The notes: generated from the letters alone by a model not told the origin. Positions 1 to 7,572 are shown, counted from the stretch's first letter. The stretch: 64,000 bases of DNA from Dorea_A amylophila (GCF_025567265.1 NZ_JAOQJW010000015.1:31194-95193), one strand, 5' to 3'. A program made the numbers and translations.

Positions 1-335
1 GTATGCGTGAGATCGCTTCTAAGATGAATGCAAAAGTAGTATCTATGTGCAAATGTAAACAGGCAATTGAAAATAAACCGGGAGCACCACTGAAGTGCTT
101 AAGACCTGGTAACTGTCCTGGACAGGTTAAGAACAATATGCAGTTCAAGAAAGACAAATGTGAATACATTCTGATCGGTAACTGCTCAGACTGTTCAAAT
201 ACTGTAATGGCGTCAGGACCGAAGATGGGACTGAAAGTATTCCATCAGACAGACCACGTTATGAGAACAGTTGGACATCCGCTGTACAGAAGCCTGAAGG
301 TTTCAAAAGAAGTAAGTCAGGATATTGATTTTTAA
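1..335 (+). CDS. C-terminal part of a Cys-rich protein of the prd cluster (partial, possibly PrdC)
   Basis: The frame is open from the window edge to TAA at 333-335, so only the last 110 or so residues are visible and the Met at position 3 need not be the start. The fragment is rich in cysteine pairs (MCKCK, CLRPGNCPG, NCSDCSN), which suggests a metal- or FeS-binding or redox end domain. It lies directly upstream of prdA on the same strand, where an electron-transfer protein (PrdC) is found in other prd clusters. The assignment to PrdC rests on position and the Cys pattern only. A 171-bp gap holding a sigma-54 type promoter separates it from prdA. Confidence 0.6.
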   Translation, partial: MREIASKMNAKVVSMCKCKQAIENKPGAPLKCLRPGNCPGQVKNNMQFKKDKCEYILIGNCSDCSNTVMASGPKMGLKVFHQTDHVMRTVGHPLYRSLKVSKEVSQDIDF

Positions 336-375
336 TCACTGTCCGAAATGACACAATATTATCAAAATTATATTA

Positions 376-390
376 TGGTATTACTGTTGC
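376..390 (+). promoter_or_regulatory. Sigma-54 (SigL) type -24/-12 promoter of prdA
   Basis: TGG at 376-378 and TTGC at 387-390 have the exact -24/-12 register of the consensus TGGCACG-N4-TTGCW (GG and GC 10 bases apart). It lies 150 bp before the prdA start. In Clostridioides difficile the prd genes are activated by PrdR, a sigma-54-dependent regulator, so the match fits the biology. An imperfect inverted repeat TGTC-N6-GACA at 340-353 is a possible activator site (weak). Confidence 0.65.
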
Positions 391-539
391 GTACAATGAG
401 GTAGAAGACCCCCGATTCTTTTGCCCGCCAGAAGTAATTGAGAGGTTCTTCTGAATGTTGTATGTAACTGTATATATATTAAAATTACAATATCCCGTAA
501 GGGACAATGTACCGAAACAAAACAAGGAGGGAAAACAAT

Positions 540-2396
540 ATGTCAATCACAGCTGAAACAGCAAAAGCACATGCTCATGATCCTGCAGTACTGTGCTGTA
601 GAGCAGAAGCTGGTATCACAATTGAACCGGCGAACCTCGAAGATCCAGCAATCTTTGATGATCTGGTAGATTCAGGATTATTAAACCTGGACGGATGCCT
701 TACTATTGAAGAAGTACTGGGTGCAAAACTTACAAAAACATGTGATTCTCTTTGCCCGTTAACAAATGATGTTCTGGATGGTGTGAAAGCACCTACAACT
801 CCAGCAGAAGAAAAGGCAGAGGAAGAAGCTCCAGCAGAGGAAGCTGCACCGGCAGCACCAGTTGCAACAGCAGCAACAGTAGCTGGAGGAACACTCAAGA
901 TCCATATCGGAGAAGGAAAAGATATCAATCTTGAAATTCCGGTTGGAGCTCTTGGAGCAACAGGAGAAGCAGTAGCAGAAGTACCTGCAGCAGCAGTAGC
1001 AGCTACAGCAACAGCAGAAGCACCTGTTGAAGAAACAAAAGTAGTAGGAACATTAACAAGAAGACACATTAAGATCACAGAGGTTAAGAGAGGACCAGAG
1101 ACAAAGATCGAAGGAACAACTCTTTACATCCGTGAAGGAATTGAAGCAGAAGTAATTGCTGATCAGGAACTGGTTAAAGATTTCCATCTTGAAATCATCA
1201 CTCCTGACCAATACCACACATACTCAGAGACAATCATGGATGTTCAGCCAATCGCTACAAAAGAAGGCGATGCAATCCTTGGTGAAGGTGCAACAAGAGT
1301 ACTTGACGGCGTTGTTATGATGCTGACAGGAACAGATGAAGGCGGAGTTCAGATTGGTGAGTTCGGTTCTTCAGAAGGATACCTTGACGAGAACATCATG
1401 TGGGGACGTCCTGGATGCCCGGATAAGGGAGAAATCTTTATCAAAGGTAACATCGTAGTTCAGGAAAAGACTAACATGGAACGTCGTGGACCTATGGCTG
1501 CACATACAGCATTCGATATCATTACTCAGGAAATCCGTGAAGTAATGAAAGAATTAGATGACAGCTTCATCGTTGAAGACGAAGAACTGAAATCTATCCG
1601 TCGTCCAGGTAAGAAGAAAGTCGTAATCGTAAAAGAGATCATGGGACAGGGAGCTATGCATGATAACTTCATCCTTCCTGTAGAACCAGTTGGTATCCTT
1701 GGCGCAAGAGCTAACGTAGACTTAGGAAACGTACCTGTATGCGTATCTCCACTTGAGGTACTTGATGGATGTATCCATGCATTAACATGTATCGGACCTG
1801 CATCTAAAGAGATGTCAAGACATTACTGGAGAGAGCCACTTGTACTTGAAGCTTTACATGATGAAGAAGTTGACCTTTGCGGAGTTGTATTCGTAGGATC
1901 ACCTCAGATCAATGCTGAGAAGTACTATGTATCTCGTCGTGTAGGACATACTGTAGAAATGATGGATGTTGACGGAGCTTTCGTTACAACAGAAGGATTC
2001 GGAAATAACCACATTGATTTCGCAAGCCACATCGAGCAGATCGGTATGAGAGGAATTCCTGTAGTAGGACTTTCATTCTGCGCTGTTCAGGGTGCACTTG
2101 TTGTTGGTAACAAGTACATGCAGTACATGGTTGACAATAACAAATCAGAGTCTGGTATCGAGAATGAGGTACTTGGATGTAATACACTTTGCCAGGAAGA
2201 GGGTATCCGTGCTCTTGCTATGCTGAAAGCAGCTATGGCTGGTGAAGAAGTAAAGGCCGCTGAGAAGAAGTGGAATCCAAACGTTAAAGCTACTAACGTT
2301 GAGCTGATCGAAGCAGCTTGCGGTAAGAAGATTGAACTCGTAGACAATGAGCAGTCTCTGCCAATGAGCCAGAAACGTAAAGAAAAATACGACTAA
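540..2396 (+). CDS. prdA: D-proline reductase proprotein PrdA
   Basis: Precursor of the two PrdA-derived subunits of D-proline reductase, which reductively opens D-proline to 5-aminovalerate in Stickland fermentation. The start at 540 has AAGGAGGG 8 bases upstream; an in-frame ATG at 507 lacks such a site. The 618-residue product has a Cys-rich N-terminal domain (CC at 19-20), Ala/Pro/Glu-rich linkers around residues 80-115 and 145-165, and a long catalytic part. The sequence ALTC-IGPASKE places the expected self-cleavage at Thr416-Cys417; in Clostridium sticklandii the equivalent Cys421 becomes the pyruvoyl cofactor. It is followed by a small CBO2463-type gene and prdB, and is probably driven by the sigma-54 promoter at 376-390. 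Confidence 0.96.
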   Translation: MSITAETAKAHAHDPAVLCCRAEAGITIEPANLEDPAIFDDLVDSGLLNLDGCLTIEEVLGAKLTKTCDSLCPLTNDVLDGVKAPTTPAEEKAEEEAPAEEAAPAAPVATAATVAGGTLKIHIGEGKDINLEIPVGALGATGEAVAEVPAAAVAATATAEAPVEETKVVGTLTRRHIKITEVKRGPETKIEGTTLYIREGIEAEVIADQELVKDFHLEIITPDQYHTYSETIMDVQPIATKEGDAILGEGATRVLDGVVMMLTGTDEGGVQIGEFGSSEGYLDENIMWGRPGCPDKGEIFIKGNIVVQEKTNMERRGPMAAHTAFDIITQEIREVMKELDDSFIVEDEELKSIRRPGKKKVVIVKEIMGQGAMHDNFILPVEPVGILGARANVDLGNVPVCVSPLEVLDGCIHALTCIGPASKEMSRHYWREPLVLEALHDEEVDLCGVVFVGSPQINAEKYYVSRRVGHTVEMMDVDGAFVTTEGFGNNHIDFASHIEQIGMRGIPVVGLSFCAVQGALVVGNKYMQYMVDNNKSESGIENEVLGCNTLCQEEGIRALAMLKAAMAGEEVKAAEKKWNPNVKATNVELIEAACGKKIELVDNEQSLPMSQKRKEKYD

Positions 2397-2413
2397 GATC
2401 AGGTGTTATCATA

Positions 2414-2713
2414 ATGGATAATGAACGTTTACACTATGGCGATAAGATCATTTATATGGAAGGTGTCATCGTAGCGGTCGACGACTGTAGTATCAGCGTT
2501 GACTTAAAAGGACGTCTGGGGTTCTTTAAAGCTCCGAAGAGAATGTTCATCTGCGATACAGAACCGAAAGTAGGTCAGGAAGTTGGCTGGAACATGAGTT
2601 TCCCGGAACAGCTCGGACCGGAAGTAAATGAGAAATACGTCAGCAATATTGAAAAAGAACGTCGCAAACAACAAGAAATGCAAGCACGTTTGGATGCTAA
2701 TAAGGAGGATTAA
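2414..2713 (+). CDS. Small prd-cluster protein, CBO2463/CBO2479 type
   Basis: 99-residue soluble protein between prdA and prdB with gaps of 17 and 2 bases, so it is almost certainly co-transcribed and probably translationally coupled to prdB, whose AAGGAGG lies inside its last codons. The first 60 residues look like a small beta-barrel (alternating hydrophobic strands, GDKIIYMEGVIVAVDDCSISVDL), followed by a charged helical tail rich in Lys, Glu and Gln. It resembles the uncharacterised CBO2463/CBO2479 family seen in clostridial prd clusters. The function is unknown; assembly, processing or Sec-related roles are guesses. Confidence 0.85.
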   Translation: MDNERLHYGDKIIYMEGVIVAVDDCSISVDLKGRLGFFKAPKRMFICDTEPKVGQEVGWNMSFPEQLGPEVNEKYVSNIEKERRKQQEMQARLDANKED

Positions 2714-2715
2714 AA

Positions 2716-3441
2716 ATGAGTTTAACGGTTGTTAAAGGCTTACAGTCTGAAATATTCGTTCCTATTACTCCACCGTCAGTATGGGCTCCTGTAACAAAAG
2801 AGCTGAAAGATATGTCTATCGCTCTTGCAACAGCAGCAGGTGTTCACAAGAAGAGCCAGGAGAGATTTAACCTTGCTGGTGACTGGACATGGAGAAAGAT
2901 CGAAAACACTACACCATCTAGTGATCTGATGGTATCACACGGTGGATATGATAACAGTGATGTTAACAAGGACATCAACTGTATGTTCCCAATTGACAGA
3001 ATTCATGAATTAGCAAAAGAAGGATTTATCAGAGCTTGTGCTCCTGTACATGCTGGATTCATGGGTGGTGGTGGAAACCAGGAGAAATTCAAACATGAAA
3101 CTGGTCCTGCTATCGCTGAAATGTTCAAAAATGAGGATGTTGACGCAGTAATCCTCACCGCTGGCTGAGGTACCTGCCACCGCTCTGCAGTATTGGTGCA
3201 GAGAGCGATTGAAGAAGCTGGAATTCCTACAATTATTATTGCAGCTCTTCCACCAGTTGTTCGTCAGACTGGTACTCCTCGTGCGGTAGCTCCGTTGGTA
3301 CCTATGGGTGCTAATGCGGGTGGTCCTCACAACGTAGAACAGCAGACACAGATCGTAAAGGCAACTCTGGAGCAGTTAGAGAAAATCGAAACTCCAGGAA
3401 AGATTGTTCCGTTGCCATTCGAGTATGTTGCTAAGATCTAA
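2716..3441 (+). CDS. prdB: D-proline reductase selenoprotein PrdB (UGA = Sec)
   Basis: Catalytic selenocysteine subunit of D-proline reductase. The reading frame crosses an in-frame TGA at 3166-3168, read as Sec151 in the context TAG-U-GTCHRS, and continues in the same frame to TAA at 3439-3441, giving 241 residues, the usual PrdB size. The hairpin needed for Sec insertion is visible just downstream (3181-3207). Sec attacks the alpha-carbon side of D-proline and the resulting selenoether is reduced through the pyruvoyl/Cys centre of PrdA. Conventional gene finders will split this gene in two. An intrinsic terminator follows at 3472-3504. Translation needs selA, selB, selC and selD, which are outside this window. 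Confidence 0.96.
3181..3207 (+). promoter_or_regulatory. Bacterial SECIS hairpin of prdB
   Basis: CTCTGCA (3183-3189) pairs with TGCAGAG (3197-3203) around a 7-base loop GTATTGG, and the stem can be lengthened by CG/CG across a small bulge. The stem begins 12 bases after the UGA, the spacing required for SelB-dependent decoding in bacteria, and it lies inside the coding sequence. Confidence 0.8.
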
Positions 3442-3471
3442 TTCTATTTAAAGAATATTGTTGATCTTAAG

Positions 3472-3504
3472 AAGGGCAGATGTATTTTGCATCTGCCCTT
3501 TTTT
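3472..3504 (+). terminator. Intrinsic terminator after prdB
   Basis: Perfect 11-bp stem AAGGGCAGATG/CATCTGCCCTT with a 7-base loop, followed by a T run. It separates the prdA-prdB transcript from prdD-prdE. Confidence 0.9.
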
Positions 3505-3526
3505 AAAAAAAGAATGAGACAATATA

Positions 3527-3555
3527 TTGGAATTTCTTGCAGTATATTGTATACT
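3527..3555 (+). promoter_or_regulatory. Sigma-A promoter of prdDE
   Basis: TTGGAA (3527-3532), 17-base spacer, TATACT (3550-3555), placed just after the prdB terminator and about 100 bp before prdD. This gives prdDE a housekeeping-type promoter, unlike prdA. Confidence 0.7.
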
Positions 3556-3652
3556 AGAGACATGGAGAAGGCATAGAAAGGGGCAGAGATATGCTTAATT
3601 TCCTGAATTGTACAGGAAAGAGATATGCCTTAAGAATATAGGAGGTGACATG

Positions 3653-4420
3653 ATGGCTGAGAAAGAGATAGACTTAAGACGCCTTGTGATCAAAGCATTT
3701 CATATGACAGATGTGGAATGGGGTGAACACAATAATATCACAACGGATGGACATATGACAGTCAGTAAAGAGATGATCGATCAGCTTGTTGCACAGGATG
3801 ATTGTATTGAGAAGATTGATATTCAGATCATAAAACCGGGAGACCACGACAGATGGACGAACACGATCATGGATATCATTCCAATCTCAACAAAAGTGCT
3901 TGGTAAATTGGGAGAAGGAATTACTCACACCATAACCGGTGTATATGTAATGCTGACAGGCGTTGATGTGAATGGAAAGCAGTGTCACGAATTTGGTTCA
4001 TCGGAAGGGAATCTGAAAGAACAGTTATACTTAAACCGTGCAGGTACACCGGGAGATGATGATTATATCATTTCTTTTGATGTTACATTTGCGGCCGGAA
4101 TGGGACAGGAGAGACATGGACCATTTACTGCGCACAGACTGTGTGATGAATTTATTCAGACATACAGGGATAAACTGAAAAAGTTCAAAGGGGACAAGTG
4201 TACGGAACGGCATGAATATCATGATAAGGTGAGACCTGGAAAGAAGAAGGTTGTCATTATCCGTCAGGTTGCAGGTCAGGGAGCTATGTATGATACGTGG
4301 ATGTTCCCGGATGAACCGTCAGGGGTTGAAGGCGGACGTTCAATTATCGATATGGGTAATATGCCGGTTATGATTACTCCAAATGAGTACAGAGACGGTA
4401 TTATCCGTTCGATGCAGTAA
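3653..4420 (+). CDS. prdD: Proline reductase cluster protein PrdD
   Basis: 255-residue protein homologous to the middle of PrdA, upstream of its cleavage site. Shared stretches include TNTIMDIIPI, VMLTGVD, EFGSSEG, RPGKKKVVI and GQGAMYD. It ends (YRDGIIRSMQ) at the position matching the last residues before the PrdA cleavage Cys. The Met at 3653 lies 7 bases after GGAGG; the tandem Met at 3650 is too close and the longer frame from 3608 lacks a ribosome site. PrdD lacks the Cys-rich N-terminal domain of PrdA. It probably forms a non-processed structural partner of PrdE; the biochemical role is not established. Confidence 0.9.
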   Translation: MAEKEIDLRRLVIKAFHMTDVEWGEHNNITTDGHMTVSKEMIDQLVAQDDCIEKIDIQIIKPGDHDRWTNTIMDIIPISTKVLGKLGEGITHTITGVYVMLTGVDVNGKQCHEFGSSEGNLKEQLYLNRAGTPGDDDYIISFDVTFAAGMGQERHGPFTAHRLCDEFIQTYRDKLKKFKGDKCTERHEYHDKVRPGKKKVVIIRQVAGQGAMYDTWMFPDEPSGVEGGRSIIDMGNMPVMITPNEYRDGIIRSMQ

Positions 4421-4440
4421 TAATAGGAGGTGCAGAAGTT

Positions 4441-4923
4441 ATGGGTATTGGACCATCGACAAAAGAAACATCATTACATCATTTCAGAGATCCTCTTCTG
4501 GAAGTCGTATCTGAGGATACAGATCTGGACCTTCTTGGACTTATTATAGTAGGGACTCCGGATGATAATAAAGATAAGATGCTGGTTGGAACCAGAGCGG
4601 CAGCAATGGCTGAGTGTATGCGTGCAGATGGTGTGATCATATCATCAGATGGATGGGGAAATAGTGATGTGGATTATACCAACACATGTGAACAACTTGG
4701 TATTCGTGGAATTCCGGTAACGGGACTTAATTTCAGCGGAACGGTTGCGAAGTTCGTTGTAGTCAATGATTATCTGGATGGAATCATTGATATTAATAAG
4801 AGTGCCGATGGCACAGAAACAGACGTTGTCGGAGAAAATAATATGGTGAAAGTAGACTGTCTGAAGGCGAAGGCACTTCTGAAACTCAAGATGCGCCATA
4901 AAGACGAACTGGAAGGACGTTAA
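4441..4923 (+). CDS. prdE: Proline reductase cluster protein PrdE
   Basis: 160-residue protein homologous to the C-terminal pyruvoyl-carrying part of PrdA (IGPSTKE versus IGPASKE at the N-terminus; GWGNSDVDYTNTCEQLGIRG; GENNMVK). Its start Met-Gly occupies the place of the Thr-Cys processed in PrdA, so no pyruvoyl precursor residue is present. It is 20 bp downstream of prdD with AGGAGG about 9 bases before ATG. PrdD plus PrdE are therefore a split paralogue of processed PrdA and probably form a heteromer. Function in the reductase complex is inferred, not known. Confidence 0.9.
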   Translation: MGIGPSTKETSLHHFRDPLLEVVSEDTDLDLLGLIIVGTPDDNKDKMLVGTRAAAMAECMRADGVIISSDGWGNSDVDYTNTCEQLGIRGIPVTGLNFSGTVAKFVVVNDYLDGIIDINKSADGTETDVVGENNMVKVDCLKAKALLKLKMRHKDELEGR

Positions 4924-4968
4924 AATATCTGGACAGAATGTCTGAAAAAAGGAAAACGGAGAACTTGT

Positions 4969-5014
4969 AAAAAGAGAAGATTACCACATTTTGCGATGGA
5001 AATCTTCTCTTTTT
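4969..5014. terminator. Bidirectional terminator between prdE and the ycxB-like gene
   Basis: Perfect 14-bp inverted repeat AAAAAGAGAAGATT (4969-4982) and its complement (5001-5014) with A and T runs at the outer ends, between convergent genes. Confidence 0.85.
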
Positions 5015-5554
5015 CTATTTGTCAAATGCCGGATCAATAGGTCCGTATTTGATTTCCGGATGCTGTTCTAACATCCATTGTTTAAAACTGCTCGAATCCC
5101 CTTCTGTAAAAGAGTCTTTGTCAAGCATAACTCCTTCTATCTGATCTTTGGAAGTTAATTTATAATAAGTTTTTGCTTCTTCAAATTTTGTGAGATCTTC
5201 CCAGTTTACATGATTGTTGATCTTATTGTTGATAAAGAGTGCTATATCTTTCTCACGGATCATCACTTTACATGTCCAGTCTTTTCCATTGAAATATTGT
5301 GCGCGTGTCACACGGAAAGTTTTGTCAGCATGCATCCATTTGAAAAATACTCCGCGGTAGAGGGCTATAAAGGAAAGTGTAGCACCAACAGACTGCCATC
5401 TGAGCGAAGCACCTACATGATGAAAATAAATCCAGCCAAAAGTTCCGGCTGCGAAGATTATACAATATACGTAAAAGATGGGAAGCCTCCAGAATTTTGG
5501 AGCTGCCCATTTGTCATAACGCTTGCGTGTCATTACATATTCGTTAACAAACAT
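5015..5554 (-). CDS. YcxB-like membrane protein
   Basis: 179 residues with an N-terminal cytoplasmic segment, two membrane helices (about 24-42 and 50-66) and a C-terminal soluble domain. The arrangement and the pattern WMHADKTFRVT...FNGKDWTCKV...FIN resemble the YcxB-type domain of Firmicutes, whose function is unknown. The ATG at 5554 has TGGAGAA about 8 bases upstream. It is convergent with prdE and in the same direction as the TauE-type permease. The family call is by feel of the fold pattern and is moderate. Confidence 0.7.
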   Translation of the reverse strand: MFVNEYVMTRKRYDKWAAPKFWRLPIFYVYCIIFAAGTFGWIYFHHVGASLRWQSVGATLSFIALYRGVFFKWMHADKTFRVTRAQYFNGKDWTCKVMIREKDIALFINNKINNHVNWEDLTKFEEAKTYYKLTSKDQIEGVMLDKDSFTEGDSSSFKQWMLEQHPEIKYGPIDPAFDK

Positions 5555-5629
5555 ATGATATTCTCCATAAATAAAATTGTAATGCGTGGAAACTGCACAG
5601 GCAGTTCCTCTTGTGTGTCAAGATATAAA

Positions 5630-5655
5630 GATGGCAGTCTGTTAAGACTGCCATC
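5630..5655 (-). terminator. Terminator of the TauE/SafE permease gene
   Basis: Perfect 11-bp stem GATGGCAGTCT/AGACTGCCATC with loop GTTA, followed on the minus strand by TTTATAT, about 55 bp after the permease stop. Confidence 0.7.
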
Positions 5656-5709
5656 CAGATGTTATTTTGTTTAAATAAGTGCATTGCTTATTTATATGTT
5701 TTGCAGATA

Positions 5710-6600
5710 TTAAGCAATACCTTTTGCTTTATCTTTCTTTGCTGCACTAAGTAATGTGTAAGAAGTCCAAAGAAGAACGATACAAATTAAGTTGATGAGC
5801 CAGAACATCGGAAGTCCTGTAACCAGTTTCCATGCAATGAATACACCGATACATCCGCCGATCGCATTACCGATTGTGTGTGGTACGTCATATCTGTGTG
5901 ATTTAATGAACTCGATAGAACAAGCCGGCATTAAGCATGCGCAAGATCCCATGAATACAGGGAAGCATGTAGCAGCATCAACACCAAGAAGCAGACATGT
6001 TGCCATACATGGTGCATAAAGACCGAAACCGATATCCATTAAAGCACCCCATAAGATATTAAGAGCTGCGGCAACGATCAGTTTCCATCCGCTTAATCCT
6101 GTTGCAGTACCAACAATACCGAAAGGTCCGACACCTAAGTTCTTGCAAAGCATGATTGCAGCAAGAGGAATCATAATGGTTCCAAGAGCAATTCTGATCT
6201 TGTTACGTGGCCATTTTGTTACGATAGATGCAAATCCGAATGAACCAACAGCGGCACAGATAAACATTACCCATAAGAAGATAGGATCACATTCTACAGA
6301 AGTTGTGAAGATGAATGCCTCAAAAATAACTGGGAATGTGTCACCAACATTCAGTGTACCCGGAATGTTGATATCATCAATCTGATTAAAAAGTTTGTAC
6401 ATGAATGTTGATGGTGCATAGGAACCACATCCTAAAGTATCAAGGAAGTTGGCTATGATACCAACCGCAAAAGCGGAACCCCACTGCTTACCTGTAGAAC
6501 CTTTGAGTTCATCCATGCGGTTCTTGCTTATGTCGACAACAAGGCCGATACCTGTTCCGGCGAACATAACACCTAATAAAATTTGGATCGCTAATAACAT
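5710..6600 (-). CDS. TauE/SafE-family anion permease
   Basis: 296-residue membrane protein with about 8-9 hydrophobic helices and repeated halves, each with a small-residue helix (LLGVMFAGTGIGLVVD; NILWGALMDIGFGLYAPC). This matches the TauE/SafE sulfite/organosulfonate exporter family. The start chosen, ATG at 6600, has GGAGGG 8 bases upstream; the upstream ATG at 6624 would place that ribosome site inside the gene. Cysteines are frequent for this family. Its substrate cannot be read from sequence; proximity to the prd cluster makes transport linked to amino acid or sulfur/selenium metabolism possible. Confidence 0.85.
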   Translation of the reverse strand: MLLAIQILLGVMFAGTGIGLVVDISKNRMDELKGSTGKQWGSAFAVGIIANFLDTLGCGSYAPSTFMYKLFNQIDDINIPGTLNVGDTFPVIFEAFIFTTSVECDPIFLWVMFICAAVGSFGFASIVTKWPRNKIRIALGTIMIPLAAIMLCKNLGVGPFGIVGTATGLSGWKLIVAAALNILWGALMDIGFGLYAPCMATCLLLGVDAATCFPVFMGSCACLMPACSIEFIKSHRYDVPHTIGNAIGGCIGVFIAWKLVTGLPMFWLINLICIVLLWTSYTLLSAAKKDKAKGIA

Positions 6601-6810
6601 AAATTCATCCCTCCAGATTTTCATATTTAATTGTTGACAAGCTATACATGTGAATGCATAAGTGCAAAATGTATTTTAGCACTTTAAAAAAAGAAATCTT
6701 ATACACCCCGATTTGTAAAGATTTTCTATAAATTCACGCATTGCTTTGTATTAATATTTTACCAATTAAATCGTTAAAAGTCAATCAAACATGAAAATTA
6801 TAGACAGATT

Positions 6811-6858
6811 CAATAAGAAAAAGCACGACATCTGAACATGTCGTGCTCTTTCTTATTG
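6811..6858 (-). terminator. Strong terminator hairpin ending the RNA candidate
   Basis: AGCACGACAT/ATGTCGTGCT (6822-6847) with loop CTGAAC, extended by CAATAAGAAA against TTTCTTATTG with one bulge. On the minus strand the core is followed by TTTTTCTT. It lies over 200 bp upstream of the permease start, so it ends a transcript other than the permease mRNA. Confidence 0.8.
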
Positions 6859-7016
6859 GTATGTCATTGAGAGGTTTTTCCTCGTTGCATTGCAGTTTTG
6901 TCTTTATATACAAAGCTGGGGAATGCTCCTCTATATAGAGGATGTATATATCAATTGGAGTTCACCTTCGCAAGGTCATTCTTGGGGGAAACGACCAGCT
7001 TAGGTATAACTGCAAT
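6811..7016 (-). ncRNA. Probable structured non-coding RNA (6S-like rod is one possibility)
   Basis: No ORF fits here. On the minus strand a rod can be drawn: ATTGCAGTT/AACTGCAAT (7008-7016 with 6889-6897), then ATAC/GTAT and AAGCTGG/CCAGCTT (6995-7001 with 6913-6919), enclosing hairpins ACCTTGCGAAGGT and CCTCTATATAGAGG. The minus-strand transcript then runs into a strong intrinsic terminator (6811-6858). Length near 200 nt, rod shape and own terminator fit 6S RNA, but I do not recognise its signature residues, so class and even strand are inference. Confidence 0.5.
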
Positions 7017-7379
7017 AACAACCATAATAATGGTTTCTTAAAAACAAATTACTACAATATAATGTCTGATTTTAAAAGAGCAGTTCCCGCATAATAGAAT
7101 TCTGTTAAGGAACCGCCATTGGTGTCTGTGTCTGTTTTTAAGTTGATATTAATATAGCACGTTAATCCGATGATGTCAATAAGGATGTAAAAAACTGGCA
7201 TTGCAACAAGAAAATGTGGAATTGATGGGTGCTCTTTCGTGCAATTTTAATGAATAAATGAGAAATGATGTCAAAAATAATAGACAAGAAGCAGCTTGAA
7301 GAGTCGGGATTGTGAAAAAATATGAGTGAATAGTAATGTTTGCGGGGAAATATATGTAAATATGCACGAAATATAAATA
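7017..7379. other. Gene-free AT-rich spacer
   Basis: About 360 bp without a credible gene. It contains one imperfect hairpin around an AGAATTCT palindrome (GCAGTTCC near 7080 and GGAACCGC near 7120). A minus-strand frame at 7176-7430 has no ribosome site and low-complexity composition. Nothing else is seen. Confidence 0.6.
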
Positions 7380-7408
7380 TTGACAGATAATTTCCTGCCT
7401 GATATAAT
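7380..7408 (+). promoter_or_regulatory. Promoter of the broken NSS transporter gene
   Basis: TTGACA (7380-7385), 17-base spacer, TATAAT (7403-7408): a near-consensus sigma-A promoter. A terminator follows about 14 bases after the expected transcript start. Confidence 0.85.
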
Positions 7409-7428
7409 AGGAACAGATTTTACGTGAC

Positions 7429-7475
7429 AAGGGTGTTACTTCTTGAGGAAAGAGAAGTAACGCCCTTTTTGTTTT
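7429..7475 (+). terminator. Leader terminator (possible attenuator) upstream of the NSS pseudogene
   Basis: 15-bp stem 7429-7443/7453-7467 (AAGGGTGTTACTTCT paired with AGAAGTAACGCCCTT, one G-U) and T run. It stands between the promoter and the start codon at 7573, so read-through must be regulated or partial. The intact NSS paralogue has the same arrangement. Confidence 0.8.
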
Positions 7476-7572
7476 AGACCAAAGTATGAATGAGACAGTA
7501 GAAATTAAGGATAATCAAACCAGGGAATAAAAGGGTCATGTAGAATACTTAAAAGGATAGGAGTGATTATAT

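Noticed and set aside
575..1078. 167-residue frame antisense to prdA
   Set aside because: Shadow of the Ala/Pro-rich linker codons; no start signal.
3193..3441. Separate 82-residue gene downstream of prdB
   Set aside because: Same frame as prdB across the Sec UGA and continuous homology.
3527..3545. Second sigma-54 promoter before prdD (TGG...TTGC)
   Set aside because: GG and GC are only 8 bases apart rather than 10, whereas a good sigma-A promoter covers the same bases.
7176..7430. 84-residue minus-strand frame in the gap before the NSS pseudogene
   Set aside because: No ribosome site, no recognisable domain, AT-rich composition, and it crosses the clear plus-strand promoter.
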